Assembly: GCA_964304625.1 (NCBI GenBank)
Contig: OZ199839.1
Coordinates: 8,804,001 to 8,868,000 of the forward strand
DNA: 64,000 bases
Source: Kudoa neothunni
Lineage: Eukaryota; Cnidaria
Direction of reading: 5' to 3'
Shown here: piece after piece, positions 13,510-26,731 of the stretch
Position numbering within the stretch: position 1 is the stretch's first letter
How the letters are laid out: each line of letters begins with the position of its first letter
Notes under the pieces: generated by a model
What the model was told of the DNA's origin: nothing
Database searches by the model: none
Seen by the model: only the letters and a program-made list of their open reading frames with translations
Program-made: the position numbers and the translations under genes

Positions 13510-14909
13510 GGTGAATCCTAAGGAAAAATTGACTGTTTTTAGCCTCGCTATTTCTCGATTTCATTCGTATTTGGCAAAGTTGTAACAGTTCACATTTTTT
13601 TACGTATTTTTGTGTGTGATGATTTTTATTAAAATTTTAATATATTTTTTGACGTGGAGATTGTACTATGCGCAAAACTAATTTGGCGTTGAATGACGCC
13701 ACGTTTTCGTGGAATGTTATTTTCAATCTACGGCCGTGCCTCAATATTGCGTAATATTTTAGGGCTGAGAAAAATTAATCAGTAGGAAAACATTACGCAT
13801 TAATATCAAGCCATCTGCGCATGCGAAATAACTCATCTACTTTTTTTATAAATTTTTTTGTAAATTCGTTGATTGTTTCATGCAAAGCATCCTTAATTTG
13901 ATGTACAGAAAATAACTCAATAGGATTCTCAATGACATAGGTTCTTTCGAGGATTTATAAGTTTTTATACTTGAGACGTTGTGACGATTTCATCGTTGTG
14001 CATGAGATCAGGATCTTCACTTTAAAAAATACATTTACCCTGATCACCTCAATTCCAATGTAAAATTTCCTTGTCCGCCAAAAAATAATATCATTACACA
14101 TTACTATCTACACATACGAATATTCAGATTTCTCAATAAAAGCGAAGAAAGAATGAATTATTTTTGTTTGAAAATAGGCGGCTTATTAACTCAATTACTA
14201 ATTTTTGAGCTGTAACAACAACCGAGCCAATTTCAACATATCTGAGTAATCGAAAACGTCATATTTAAAGATTTTTGGGTCCTCATCTTCGAGTGGCACG
14301 TTTATGCATAATATTAATATCTAATTGGCTTTTAAGCGTTGATTATTCCCTGATAAATTGGTTGCACCATATTAGCAGTTTTTTGATGGAGGTAGGAGCT
14401 GGATGTTTTTGAAACAATCCTTCGAATAAGGATAATATGAACATTGTTATAATAAAATAAAATGTTTATTGTTTTCTTTAATGAATCTCTGTTTTGTGTC
14501 TTTGAAGATCTGATAAAATATAGATGAGTATAATCAAACATTCATTTGCGAATGACATTAAACCGAAAGCTCTTTAATTCCCATAAAACAGCGATTTTTC
14601 ATAAAATTTTAATATTATGTGTAATTGAAATTTTTCTTCAGTCATTGTAGAAGTGATTAACATCGTAGCACACTTTTGAATTGCTTTACACCATTACATT
14701 ATTGTGCTAGTTTTTAAAAGTGTCCGTATGCTGTATTAGCTGTTCATCAAAATGAACCGTCTAGTTCAAATTTAATGTTTTCGGTATTGTACCTTGAAAA
14801 AATCTCGATAGAATTTCCCGTCTATTGATAAATGTATTTAAAAATAGCGCATTTTCCTCGCAATTTGAATTTTTCAGACCGTAACGCCGCCTTCTGCGAT
14901 TATTAAAAT
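13510..14909. other. spacer upstream of GCP3
   Basis: This region should hold the GCP3 promoter at its left edge. I see no TATA box or motif I can defend, and no coding homology. Confidence 0.4.
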
Positions 14910-15390
14910 GCCGAGCACAGATAGCATATTGGTGTAACACTCGGACTCAGAACCATGAGGTAATGGATTCGAATCCGCCAGTGGTCAGACTATTACTTCT
15001 GTGTAGGTGGGTCTCTATCCCATATTTGGGAGCTATGGTTAAAGTGTACGTTCGCTGTGGAGTGAGGCGCACTAACAGCCAAATTCGCGTGAAGCGAGAT
15101 GAGCGCGAATAGGATTTTGAATCTCTGGAACCCATCAAAAGGCAAGTAATTTGCAGTCTCACAGAGCCAACGTCCTTAAAGGGATAGGGTTTCGGGTGGT
15201 GGATGCCCTAAAATGAGGATGTTTAATGGGTTAAATCCCACACTACCGCATAAAGATAAGCGACGAGGTTTCATGTTATGTCCTGCGGTGCCTAAAATGT
15301 TAATGCAAGAGGATCTGACCAACCAGAACTCCACAACCTAATAAGTTACGCCAGGGATTTTACCTTGTAAACAAAAAAAGCAAAAAATAA
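14910..15390 (+). repeat. tRNA-derived SINE, copy 1
   Basis: About 470 bp of relatively GC-rich sequence, highly similar to 26001-26467 along its whole length. Near the 5' end there is an A-box-like TAGCATATTGG and a B-box-like GATTCGAATCC, in the order and spacing of a tRNA-derived RNA polymerase III promoter. The 3' end is a CCAGGGATTTTACCTTGTAAAC tail leading into an A-rich run. Clear target duplications were not found for this copy, which suggests it is the older insertion. Short open frames on both strands inside it are not genes. Confidence 0.72.
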
Positions 15391-15674
15391 TGTTAAGGAA
15401 TTGGATGATTATCTTAAAATATTCTGAAAATTGGGATGAATTTTTCGAATCCCCTATCATTTTTGGATCATTGAATAGTAAGAATTGCATAGCGTCGAAT
15501 TTAAATAAACCCTCTGCATCGATAACTTCGATTGAAAATAATATGTATGGTCGCAAAGGACCAACGACGTACTGTTATCAAGTGGGTTAATTTATTTATG
15601 ACTTTTTTTATTTTCTTTGGCCAAAATATTTGTCGTGAAATTATACAGTATTCCAATATATTCGGAAAAACAAA
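15391..15674. other. short spacer between SINE and piggyBac element
   Basis: AT-rich sequence between the SINE tail and the TTAA that opens the piggyBac element. Nothing was recognised. Confidence 0.4.
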
Positions 15675-16311
15675 TTAACTCTTCCTGTACCAACTTACAC
15701 AAAATGCGCGTGTACCCGCCCAACTGGGGTATTTGCGTACCCCAGATAAAATATGCTTTAAACTTATTCAAAATATATCTAATTCATTAATTGACAATAC
15801 AACACATAAAATGGTTAATTCATCAAATCAATTTAATGATAGTAGCTTTCGGTCTACAGATAAACGAATTTATTTATTTATCGAGTCATGATTACAGCAT
15901 CGAAATATGTGCATCCATTTACACAATATTTATTGGCACAGATAATATAAATTAAATAAAACTATCGGCAATGCCATAATCCTTGAGGTTACTGATAACT
16001 GATAGTAAACACGACATAACCGCGACCATTTGACGCACGTTTTTCGGTTAGACTCAGCCTCCATCATTATAAAAAGAAGGATTAAAAATTAAATAACTTA
16101 ACACCTTCACGATGGTACCGAACCTAAAGTATTAAATGTTCTATGCTAATGGCTATAAAATGTGCATGAATAAGGTTTTCATTTGTTATTAAAATATAAA
16201 GGATATGCCAAACCCATGATATCACGGGTGATTAACCCCGAGCTTGAAATGAAAATTAACCCAAATAAAATTCGAGCAGCTTACATGAAAAGACAAAAAA
16301 TTATTGCTCGA

Positions 16312-16334
16312 GATATATATATATATATATATAT
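16312..16334. repeat. (TA)n microsatellite
   Basis: A pure TA dinucleotide run inside the piggyBac element, downstream of the transposase remnant. Confidence 0.9.
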
Positions 16335-16523
16335 AGACATTATCATTAACTTTATTTTTTGTTGTATTGTAGATGTTAATTTTGCCAACTAACGCATAAA
16401 TTAAAAGTCGTTTTTAGACTTAATGTAATTGCCCCCATCGTTTTTATTTCTCTCGGAAAACTGTCCTTAAAGCATATTATGATAATATTAAAAAAATAAT
16501 AGAATTTAATCTAAAAGATTCCA

Positions 16524-17773
16524 TCAATCAGGACATTGCATAATAATATTATTATGTTTTCGATGTTTTACACACAAAAATTTGTGACAACTGAAACATG
16601 CTACGTTGATTTTCTTATCCTTATTTCGTAGGCAAAAGTGGCGTCTATTTATCTTCATTCGCTACATGCAATTTTCTTGGCAGTCGATAAGTCGATAGAG
16701 TTGGTATTTGTTGTAGATTTATCAAAAAACTGAAATCCGTATTTTATATGACTTTGTAAGATGGTGGAATTCTTTTGACGATTTACTACATTTGGAGCTG
16801 CCAACTGAACAGCAAGTTCATGAAGGAAATGCTGTCTTTTGCTCCTATCATTTTTCCTCCATTCAGGATTTTGCTTGGTCCATACAATGTACAATGTAGG
16901 CATTCAATGAGGCCATATCAATGATATCCATAAATATCTTGAGCGACCACCTACGGATAGCCCGTGAACAGGAGTATGACATGGTCATTTTATCTCCGCA
17001 GTCCATCCCTCATTTTGTCTTATTGTAGTGTAATATCACATCTGGCCTTTTCCGATAACTATCTTCGATCGATGTGTCGTGATGTTGGGTGGACAAAATA
17101 TTAACCAAATAATTCTTTTTCGTAACATACGAAGTTAATGTTAAATCACCACAAAATCCGAATATCGAACAGAACACCTCTCTTGCGGGCGATTTTAGAA
17201 ACTCTTTGGGAATGTCTGGCTTGTTTGATCTGATGGTCCCAGTTAAGGTAAGCTTTTCTTTTAGGAGTTTTGTTGCAAGAGGAACTGACGTAAACAATTT
17301 GTCAACTGTTACACCTCGACCAGTTCCAAAAAACGGTGTAACAACTCTTTCAGCTTGTTTCACATCCTTCTTCCATTAACTTTTCCTGTATATGACTGAA
17401 GATTTAGAATGTATGACGTTCCTACATCCGCAACAACCCAAAGTTTAATGCCGTATCTTCCAGGTTTGCTTTTAATATATACGCGGAACGGGCATCTACC
17501 GCGAAACCTAACCAACCCTCCGTCGAAGGTAATGAATGGTCCTGGGGAGAAGTACTTTTGGCAGTTTTCATTAAACAAAGAAAACATCTGACGGCAAGGT
17601 TCAAATTTATCGTTTGTTATTTTAAAACGATCAGCTCTAGTCGATTTTTCATTAAAACCACGTTTTCGGGAGATTATAGGAAAATCGGTTTCTTGGCATC
17701 GCAGGAAAGAAAAACAGTTGTTTAAATAGTGGATGGATATCCCAAACATTTCTCTGAGAGAGTATTCTGTCAT
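16524..17773 (-). pseudogene. piggyBac (PGBD-type) transposase, truncated and frameshifted
   Basis: Homology begins in the DDE domain. FITFDGGLVRFRGRCPFRVY carries the first catalytic Asp but has Gly where Glu is common. GVTVDKLFTSVPLATKLL carries the second. DVILHYNKTK followed by GMDCGDKM carries the last acidic pair. The C-terminal zinc-binding cysteine-rich domain is still legible at about 16524-16650 (HFCLRNKDKK then ACFSCHKFLCVKH). A one-base shift near 17365 separates two frames. A TGA stands where KGG is expected (a GGA to TGA change would explain it), and another shift precedes the cysteine-rich domain. Roughly the first 200 residues usual for the family are missing. The gene cannot make active transposase. 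Confidence 0.88.
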
Positions 17774-18005
17774 TTTAACGTAGGGCGGAAATCAAAACAT
17801 TAATAACTAATAAATGCTATAATTTCGTCAGTGGAAATTGTTGCATGACCTTCTGGATTAGTTTATTCACAATATTTATTTGTATATCTTGTTATTTTAT
17901 CAATGAATGTAGGTAAAAAAATTAAAACGTTAGTGAACATTGATATTGTAGCAAAAATAAATCAAATAAATTATCAAACGATATAAAATAATAATATATT
18001 AGTTA

Positions 18006-19411
18006 TTATAGAGTCCAATTATAAGTTGTGGCGATCACTTCTAAATAATAAGTTTCATAATATTTTTCGTAATTGGAGCATATAAGTTTCAATTTCTCCA
18101 TCTTCTCAATTTGATCTTTTTTTGAAGAAACCATTTTAGTATTGCACATACGAAACTGAATTTCTTGTTCAGTGTTGCTTTGGGTCCCTTTTAATTTCTC
18201 AATAAATGGGTGCAACCCAGCGTGAGATTGATCAAATCTTTCATGAAAATGGCAAATAAATGCTTCAGCTGAATTGGAAGTTAAATTGATCTCTCCTTAA
18301 TGCGATCATAAGCATTTCAATTTTCTAAGGAATATTTTAGTGATTTAACGAAATTCTTCTCAAAATAATTAATAAATGAGTCCAAATTGGCTTGCCTTAT
18401 TCTTCAATTTTTGAAATTCATCATTTACGGAGCTTTTAGGAACAAACGCCAGGGAAAATAAACATTTAATGTATATCTTAAAATCAGCATCCTCAGAATA
18501 ACGATTTGCGAATCCTTCCCCAAATACATTGGCCGAAATGTAATAAGCAAAACCTAATGGAGATTTTTGAGATATTTGAGATTTTTGCTGATGCTTTTTA
18601 TACGCATTAAACGACTAGATTTCGAAATCTATCACTAAGTATTCCAGAAAAACAACATTATTCTCTTTAAGAATTGATAACACTTTACTATACATGGCCT
18701 TAGTACGTTTTGTCATTAATATATACACTAATGGACAATCTTTCCCAAGCATTTTCCCATGAATTACATATAATACATAACTGTGAAAACTCTTTTGGGG
18801 CTATCTTAAAAGCTCCATCAGATATCCAAACATTAGCATTACTTAAATGAATTAGATTTTTTGGTGTAGAAAATATAATAATTCGATTATGGTCTTTTGA
18901 ACCCGAATCATACACTATTAAATTCTCATTAAGCAAAGATTTGATTCATTGTTAATTTCGATCACATTCCTTTTTCTAGAATTCTGTATATTTTTGGATA
19001 TTGATTTTTTTGGAACAATTGGAAGGTCATATAAGTTAACATGGTTCGTAGCCATTGAGTATGTTTTATTTGTTGGGTATTTGGTGTTCTCAGCTAATTC
19101 TTTAATTGTGTTACAGAGAGTGAGCTTTTTAATCTCGTTACCAGATAGCACGTGATTATTTGTTCCCCTCCCCTCAATCCCTTTTATTTCATTTAATGGG
19201 AATGTTATCAATCTTCCCTGCATTCTCGAGTTTGACATCTCCAAAATATATTTTCGTTGTTAGAATAATCTTTAACATACATATATCTGTTGTAAAAAAT
19301 TTTTCTTCCATTTCTAATGGTTTTTAGATGTATGTATATTGGGTTATTGGAATCAACCTTCTCTAACATTGCGCTGGCGGAAAAGTGCTTGCGCAAATAC
19401 ATCCAATTCAT
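18006..19411 (-). pseudogene. FLYWCH-type MULE transposase relic, second copy
   Basis: The FLYWCH zinc-binding segment is at 19350-19210 (IRNGRKIFYNRYMYV, FWRCQTREC). It is followed by GTNNHVLS and a Lys-rich linker to about 18940. At 18936-18700 the MULE region starts with LIVYDSGSKDHNRIIIFSTP and continues with VWISDGAFKIAPKEFSQL. A VIDFEI block lies near 18630 with a stop beside it. The C-terminal FHERFDQSHAGLHPFIEKL block is at about 18180-18245. Frames change several times. The block order matches the relic at 6318-7690, with clear divergence between the two. It lies wholly within the piggyBac element. Confidence 0.75.
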
Positions 19412-19785
19412 GATCGGTTCCTATTGCGTATTTCACCGGCGAGTTTTCACCATACAACTTTCAAGAATTTTTGTTATGTTATGTTTTAATATTTCAACTT
19501 GCGAAACACGTTAAATTCCGCCGAATTAACACAATTACTTTATAAATGAAACATCGATGTGTACCGACATAAGACGGATTGTAAACGAAAGCGATTATCG
19601 CGGGGATTACGTCAAAATTTAATATGCATTTTCCAGTGTTTCATCCATAGGAATTAAAAACTATTCTATGGTATTGATTATTAGATTTTTTAAAGTGTAA
19701 TAATTCAAAAAAAATGTGGGGTAAAATATACCCTAATGTCCATTCCATTACACGTTCATCGTTTTTGGGTTCATTAGAGGGTTAA

Positions 19786-22262
19786 AATAAAAAATTTCAA
19801 ATTCGTTGAAAACTAATAACTAGATGTAAAAGAAACCTTAAACAATTTCCGTAGAAAAAAATAAGTTAAAAACTTTTTTTGTGAATTATGTTCAATTTAT
19901 TACTCATGTGGGCTCTTGGAGCCCAAAATCACCTATTAAGGGTTATTACTTACAAAAAATTATTATGATAACTTATGTTTTCGACTATAGCATAATTTGA
20001 TTTCTTGGGATATTATTTACATTCAGAATTTTTATTAATTAGATAATAAGCATTCGGAATAAATTTAGAATAAAAAAGTAGTTAATTGTTAACCAAATTC
20101 GATAGTTTCAATGAGTAATTCAGTAAATATTTTTTTCTATGTTTATTAGGACTAATACGGATGGACCCAGTTAATAATTTGTATATCGCTGAAATATTTG
20201 TTAAAAGAAAATTATTAATTTGGTTTCTACATAAGAATTTATTTGTTGGCTTAATATATATTAGTGATTAAATTGATGATATTCTATAAAATACTCGTGA
20301 TTAAGTAGGAATTTGAAATAGTCAGATCATTGGAGATCATTATAAACAGTTTGATTAAATTTTAGTTGATACACACTAATTAGATCAAATATAATCAATA
20401 TATTAAATTTAAATAAATTTAAAATTTATACTACAAACAAAATTGTCAACAAGATATATAATTGTGCATATGGGTTAAATCATTGTCAATAAACTTTGTG
20501 TTAAATATTAAAATGATGAAATAAAAATTTGAATATATAATAGTTTTTTAAAATTCATATACTAAATTAATCTAGTAATATTTCATAGGTTTTATTTGGT
20601 ACCTGCGCAATCTAACGAGCATAAGAAGCAGAGCATTTATTAGTTTCTTTTTTAAATGATAAAAATACATCACAATATAAATCTATGAATATGTTAGAAC
20701 TTTGTCAACGAAGATCTATCAAAAAGATGGAAATTATTACGAGGAACGAACAAAGTTATAGGTATAATCGCATATGGTAATATAATTTGGTGTTTCTACA
20801 AATGGGTTCTTTATTCTTTCTTAAATAAAAAGCTATAATATTGAATCATCTTAAATAATTTTAAGTTATTCATTAATTTAGAAAATATTTTCTTTTGAAA
20901 TAAAAATATATTAAAAATAAAGAAATAATGTAACTTTAAAAATATTTTTGATAAATAAAACGAAAATATGTAATTTTTAAGTGAAATAAATATAGCTTTA
21001 TGTTATTAAACGTTTATTATGAGCGTTTTAATTTTAGCTACATACCTCATATAGATTTATTTTATTAGATAATTGAAAATACCGTTTTAAAAACCATTGA
21101 TGAATTTCCTCCATTAATAATTATATATCGTATAAATTGAGAAAGAAACGCCATTTAAAAATCTATACACTGAAAAATGACCTAGAAATTTTTTAAATAA
21201 TATCTAATTTTAAATATTATGAAATTTTCACACCCTAATTTTTATTGTTTTGATTATTGACAATATACCTATAATTACTGTGATAAATATTGAAAATAGA
21301 TAAATAATTGAAAAACGCTCTCAAAAATTAACCATACGTTTCACTATAAAGATTCAGAAATATTAAATGATTTCTACCTACCGATGGATAGGGTATCTAA
21401 AATTATTCAACTTATCAAGAAATTTAAATTTATAACTGATCGCTTCTAAAATCGATTGTTAATTAGTTTATTTTGAAGATAATGCTTAAATTTTATTTCT
21501 TATGAGCACACATTCAGATACACATAACGCACCAAAAATATTTTGAGTAGGTTTTTGCCAATCCCCAAAAATTTCTCAATAAAAAAATGTCGGCCGTACT
21601 ACCTAAATTCAAAATCTTTATAAGTGGGCTTAAACTACTTACAGAAGTATAATACTTAAACAAAAGTATTTCATGCTAAAAAAAATGTTAACATAAAAGG
21701 TTTCATTCTCTAATTTGATGTGGACTATTTTAACTTGATGTGTTCGAATCTCGAGGTTTCGAATATATGAACTTATGAGAATATCCGAATATTGGCATTA
21801 TTTAAAATATCAATAATTTGTATAAATTACAATAATAAAATAATTGGGTGAAAGTTAACGCAGAGTTAACTGAGAATTTTTTCTTAATAAACATTTATTT
21901 AGGTTTTATTTTAAAATATTATGCTAATTTAAAAATAACGCAGTTAACAAAACTATAACTAAATATTAAAAAAAACAGCTCCAAATACAAAATAAAATCA
22001 TTTATTCAAAAATATTAAATCTGATCATTATTTTTAAAGCCGTTTAAATGTCTAACGCAAATCCTTTAATATAGACTGAAATTAGTAAAGTGGCAATAAG
22101 GAAACAATAATTATGTACTAATTAATTTTTAATTGGAATGAAAATAAAAATTCTATAAAATTAAACTGTTATAATGAAATAATAAGAATCAAAATTGTTC
22201 TGCTAATATAATTCTTCCGATTTTTTTAATTTTCGCGTTCTATGTTGCTAAAATATGAGTTT
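19786..22262. other. long AT-rich spacer, nothing recognised
   Basis: No coding homology was found. A short palindrome GGGCTCTTGGAGCCC occurs near 19910. It resembles material beside piggyBac ends but could not be assigned. Confidence 0.5.
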
Positions 22263-23892
22263 TTAAGAGCATTCATCAAGTTGATTAAGGCGTGTGATAA
22301 TAAGTTGAGATCCTTCTACAGAAACATTGAAATATTCAAATAAAATCCGAATAAATACCCTCCCTGACGTTTCAATGTTTATATCACTATCTAAATCTTC
22401 GAGCAAAGTGCTCAGAATGTTTATTTTGAAACATTGCTAAATCATTTTATATAAATAATAAATTATGTAATATATGCCTTATGACCCATATGTTTGCAAT
22501 AAAAAAATCCCATTATATTCATGGTAGCTTTGTCTATGGCGCCTTTTATAATATTTTGTATTTTTTGACCTGAAATAACCTAATTGCTCAAATTAAAAAT
22601 TTATATTAAAATCCCTCAATTCACATGTATCAATCTTATATCTGTGTTTCTCCCAAATATTTTTTCGCTCACTGAAATATGTTTCAATTTGCTTACAGAC
22701 ATATCAGTTAAATATGATAGAACATTTTTCGTTATTTGGTTGCATTTCACAAAGTCGTAATTTGCCTTTTCTTGATATATTTTGCTTAAATTGGTTACAG
22801 TGGAGGATTGTTCGAAGATCGAACATGTGTTTTTCCAACGTTTCCTAGGATTTATTTTTTGAGTGTAACCTACATATTGACAAGGGTTGTAGTAGGTTAA
22901 TGAATCAGTAATGGGATTGTTCATCTAAAAATTTAACATGTACCAAGACTCTGAACATCGAAAATACGTACAACTAATAATTTTGAGATAATCTGTTTCA
23001 GTGATTTAAGTCCAGCACATTTAATGACGGTTCCTACCAATTCTTTGAGGGGGATTACCCATGAAATCTTTCATTATTGAGGTGTCGTTAAGACGTGTCA
23101 CATACAAATGATCATCGTGCAAATGAACCACAGCTAATTTTTTTACCTATTGTGGAATACAAAGCGTCCAAATAAAAATAAAAGATATACATCATTAACG
23201 TATAGTTTTCCACTTGAATCAACGTGAGAAGGTGATATCCCCGCACCATTATTTTGGTTTGAAATAATGAATTGAATTTTGGCTATCGACATAGGATCTA
23301 TGTCGAAAATAAAAATCGAGGATTCTGAGTTAAAGTCGGAATATTTCTGAACTACTTCCGCCGATCTCGTATCAAGTTTACTACAAAAATTAATTAAACC
23401 TGCCATATTCATTAAGTTACTTCAAGTTGTCCAATAATGTGGAATAGATAATCACTCCAATATCTTCGAATTTCACGTAATGGTTTCGCAACAGCACATA
23501 ACCATACACACAAACCTTCAGGTCTAATTCGTACGTATCTCTTTCGATTGAATGCTCCAAATACGCTATAGGTCGAATTAATTAGTGGTCTTACATAAAG
23601 TTACCTTTGCAAGGAATAGTTCCTATGCTTTTGTATTGTTTCATGTTATCAGCTTCGTAGGAAAGCAAGATTTGGAATTTTTCTTCTTCTCCCAGTTCCC
23701 CAACTGCGTAACACTAAATAAATTTACACTCAAAAATTGTAAAACTGATTAAACCTTTTTCATCTGATCCTTTAATAAAACACTAGCTAAATCTCCAATT
23801 TTTGTGTATATCTTCAACCTTTTAGCCCTATTTTCTTCATCTTCGCTTTTATGCTGTAAAAGAAAACAAATCAACGTCAGGGTGGCTACCAT
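22263..23892 (-). pseudogene. secreted protein of unknown family, paralog A (one frameshift)
   Basis: Eight exons can be placed by comparison with paralog B (26732-28360). Exon 1 (from 23892) starts with a signal peptide (MVATLTLICFLLQ). Later segments include CYAVGELGEEE, YLEHSIERDTYELDL, a KFEDIGVIIYSTLLDNL block, FIFDIDPMSIAKIQFII, LAVVHLHDDHLYVTRL and CAGLKSLKQII. They continue with YYNPCQYVGYTQ, FVKCNQITKNVL, a KATMNIMGFFYCKHM exon, and a last exon ending NQLDECS and TAA. The only disruption is in exon 5, where a run of five C (five G on the plus strand near 23052) puts the next residues out of frame relative to paralog B. Removing one base restores agreement. The NPC..GY and KCN...L spacing vaguely recalls GDA1/CD39 C termini, but I do not assign a function. 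A sequencing error in the C run is possible. Confidence 0.55.
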
Positions 23893-24739
23893 TTGGTAAT
23901 TTATATGCTAACGCAGATATGTTGGTATTTATTTTCGTTTGAATTTATTTCATAATATTGGCAAATATAATGTATATTTATAAGTAATTAAAAAGATAAT
24001 AATTATTTATCAATTTTTATTGTTTCATTATACATAAACATTTAGTGAATATTTCTGGTTGATAAACTCGAACAAAAATTACAAAAGGAGTATATGATAC
24101 CTATTAATTTGGTTTAGTTGATTAACCATATATATCAAATATTTTTTTATAATTTGGAAATCGACTGTGCAACATACTCAAAAAAATTGTTTGGAAATTA
24201 CAGCCTGTAAAATATCTTATTTAAATTAGATAAAATACTGTGATCGGTATTATTTCTTAAGGATGACATTCAAAAATTAATCATTGCTTATTAATGTTCA
24301 TCGGATAATTAATTAGCAATCACTAATATTTATTCGATAAAATAATGATTTAAATAATATAATTTATATAAAAGAAATATAACTATTTTAAAAGATCTCC
24401 GATGAATCATCCAAAATAAGATATTAATATAAAAATATAGTCAAATAATAATTTTAAATAATTTATTAATAATACTATGTATTTAACTTGAGAAAATTTT
24501 ATTAACTATCAACAAAAGTCCAATAGGTCCGTATGAATATATATATGTATATGTATAACAGGGAATTTTTCATTTTGATTCAGCGCATGAATGAGATGTT
24601 ATTAAATTAATAATCAAAACAGTAGATACATTTAAAGATGTAGTAATGACGTGTTGAAATTGTGGCTCGAATAATTGACAAAAATTAATTCGTTTCACCA
24701 CATAACATAAAATTGTTTGTTACTTTGATATGCGTTAGC
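23893..24739. other. spacer upstream of paralog A
   Basis: AT-rich sequence with no recognised feature. Any promoter for paralog A would lie at its left edge. Confidence 0.4.
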
Positions 24740-25640
24740 ATCAAAAACTCTCCGATAGAAGCCAAAAATTGCTGAAACCATTCACTTTATCCGAGCTAAA
24801 GCAGTGAATTATCGCTTGTCCATAGTAATTGGTGGGGAAATGGTCTCTGAGTACTCCATTATTTTCTGCATACTGAAATGATGTTGACTCAAACTATGGT
24901 TGGTTATCAGCCATTAGCTGTAGGTTTGAAATCCGCAATGGATTAGAAACTTTTCTACGTAGTCGAAACCGAAAAAATTGTAAGGAACTTACTGAACCTA
25001 AATCCATTGTCCCCATTTTTTTCTACTTCTCATATATATTAGTCTCTTTTGTCAAAATAAACAAACAACTTTATCAAAAATCGACAACTATTATGGAAGC
25101 ATACAAGAAGACAATTTTATAGACGAAGTTAAATGTGCGGAAGTCTACAGTTCAATGAAATAATCTAGCAAATTTTCCAAAACTTAGATGAATTAATGAG
25201 TAGAAAATCTGATATTTTACTTCTGATTAAGAGACATTTTTGAGCATTTTGAAACATTGAGGAATCATTACTGGTTACTTTTCTAAAGACAAGTATCCTA
25301 CAATGGAATGGATATTAAAACCTTCTCTACTCGTTTATCAGAAGTTAAGGATTGTACCACAGAAAAAGATGAATTGATTGACCTTCAATCCTTTTCTATT
25401 TATAATGATAAATGTGAGAACATTGGTATCAATTTTTATTAGCTCTTTCATATTCATTTCTCCTTCTGACTCGGCGTTTCTTCCATGTGCTTGTTCCATT
25501 TGAATCTTCATACCTTTACAGAATCAGGATTTTTAACATTGGTGATAATAGAAACACAATCCAGGGATCGCCTTAACGTTAATGATGATATGAGAGTAGT
25601 ATTGTCCTATAAAGCTCTTTAAATAATCAATGTGATTGCC
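24740..25640 (+). pseudogene. hAT-family (SCAND3/ZBED-like) transposase relic
   Basis: Scattered frames match the C-terminal half of hAT transposases of the SCAND3/ZBED5 type. Near 25215 HFEILRNHYW-like residues appear. At about 25310-25390 TRLSEVKDCTTEKDELIDLQS corresponds to the family's segment ending ELIDL. At about 25500-25590 the dimerisation segment reads ESGFLTLVIIETQSRDRLN followed by NDDMRVVLS, like the family's ESGFSAL....KNRNRLNVEDDLR. Stops and shifts interrupt it throughout. No terminal repeats were found. Confidence 0.6.
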
Positions 25641-26000
25641 TTGATGTATCAACAGTGTTCCTACTGATAACGACCCTGGGTTTTCTTATTTTTAAGAATA
25701 AATGACTTTGTATTCTTTGGCAATCATTTTATGTATGTTAAGAAAAACAGATTGCATAATTTATTTGGATTAATGCTGTTATTTTGTTATATTTTGTGTA
25801 TATTTCATTTTAAATTTCTTTCTATATTTGCTTTTTCCGTATTTTCTTTTTAATCATACAGGAGCGTACGTTCTACGTTGCATTTCTGCCTTAAATCTGC
25901 GTTTAATGTCTATGATTGTTTGGAACTGAGTAAGGGCGTGTAAATAGTGATTAATTTTAAGCTTATTCGGTGATTGGAGCATAACTTGTTTTAAACCACT

Positions 26001-26467
26001 GCCGAGGACGGACAACACATCGGTGTGTCACTCGGACTCAGAACCACGAGGTAATGGGTTCGAATCCGCCGGTAGTCAGACTACTGCTTCCGTGTCGGTG
26101 GATCTCCATCCCATATTTGGGAGCTATGGTTAAAGTGTACGCTCGCTGTGGAGTGAGGTGCACTAACAGCCAAATTCGCATGAATAGGAGTTTGAATCTC
26201 CGGAACCCATCGAAAGGCAAAGTAATTTGCAGTTCCCACAGAGCCAACGTCCTTAAAGGGATAGGGTTTGGGATGGTGGTCGCCCTGAGACGAGGATGTT
26301 TATTGGATTATAGTCCCACACCACCGCATAAAGATAGGCCACGGGGTTTCATGTTACGTCCTGCGGCGCCTAAGGCGTTAATGGGAGAGGTCTGACCAAC
26401 CAGAATTCCACAACCTAATAAGTTGCGCCAGGGGTTTTATCTTGTAAACAAACAAAAATAAATGTTG
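26001..26467 (+). repeat. tRNA-derived SINE, copy 2, with 9-bp target duplication
   Basis: A 467-bp element flanked by the exact 9-bp direct repeat TAAACCACT (25992-26000 and 26468-26476). It starts GCCGAGGACGG and carries a B-box GGTTCGAATCC near 26055. The body is shared with 14910-15390, and the tail is CCAGGGGTTTTATCTTGTAAAC followed by A-rich sequence. The intact duplication marks this as the younger of the two copies. The duplication and polymerase III-like head fit a SINE mobilised by a LINE. The parent tRNA cannot be named safely. Confidence 0.82.
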
Positions 26468-26731
26468 TAAACCACTAACTTTGGACAAAAAATTTTGTCA
26501 AATTGCTATTAAAAAAATTAAATTATTTTTTCAATATATGAATAATAGACTTTTTTTGGAAATTGAATGATCCATATACTATTATTTTATTACATGCGTT
26601 AAATAATGATAAACAATCGATATGTGAATGAATTTATTTAATTGGTGAAAAGGAAATTATTGTTCGGTCGATATTATCGATCGTCAAATAGCTGTAAGAA
26701 GAGTTTCTATCTGTTTATATGGTAGGATTGG

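Larger units (their letters stand above)
15675..19785. mobile_element. piggyBac-type element with internal MULE relic
   Basis: The left end is TTAACTCTTCCTG at 15675 and the right end, read inward, is TTAACCCTCTAATG, so both ends carry the TTAA target typical of piggyBac. A GGGGTA...TACCCC palindrome lies 51 nt from the left end (15726-15743). A GGGGTAAAATATACCC version lies 52 nt from the right end (19718-19733). Inside are a truncated piggyBac transposase (16524-17773, minus) and a MULE relic (18006-19411, minus). The MULE occupies the side where the missing transposase N terminus would be expected. The piggyBac assignment is solid; the exact right boundary is less certain. Confidence 0.65.

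Noticed and set aside
17409-17604. Open frames of about 60 codons on both strands across the piggyBac transposase
   Set aside because: They are alternative frames of the catalytic domain with no independent homology.
26030-26070. A possible tRNA gene suggested by GGTTCGAATCC
   Set aside because: No acceptor stem closes around it, and the same head sits at the start of two about 470-bp repeats, so it is a SINE promoter region.
26054-26395. A 113-codon open frame on the plus strand, and open frames on the minus strand at 26038-26247 and 14947-15162
   Set aside because: They lie inside the SINE copies, are read in both orientations, and match each other only because the repeat is duplicated.
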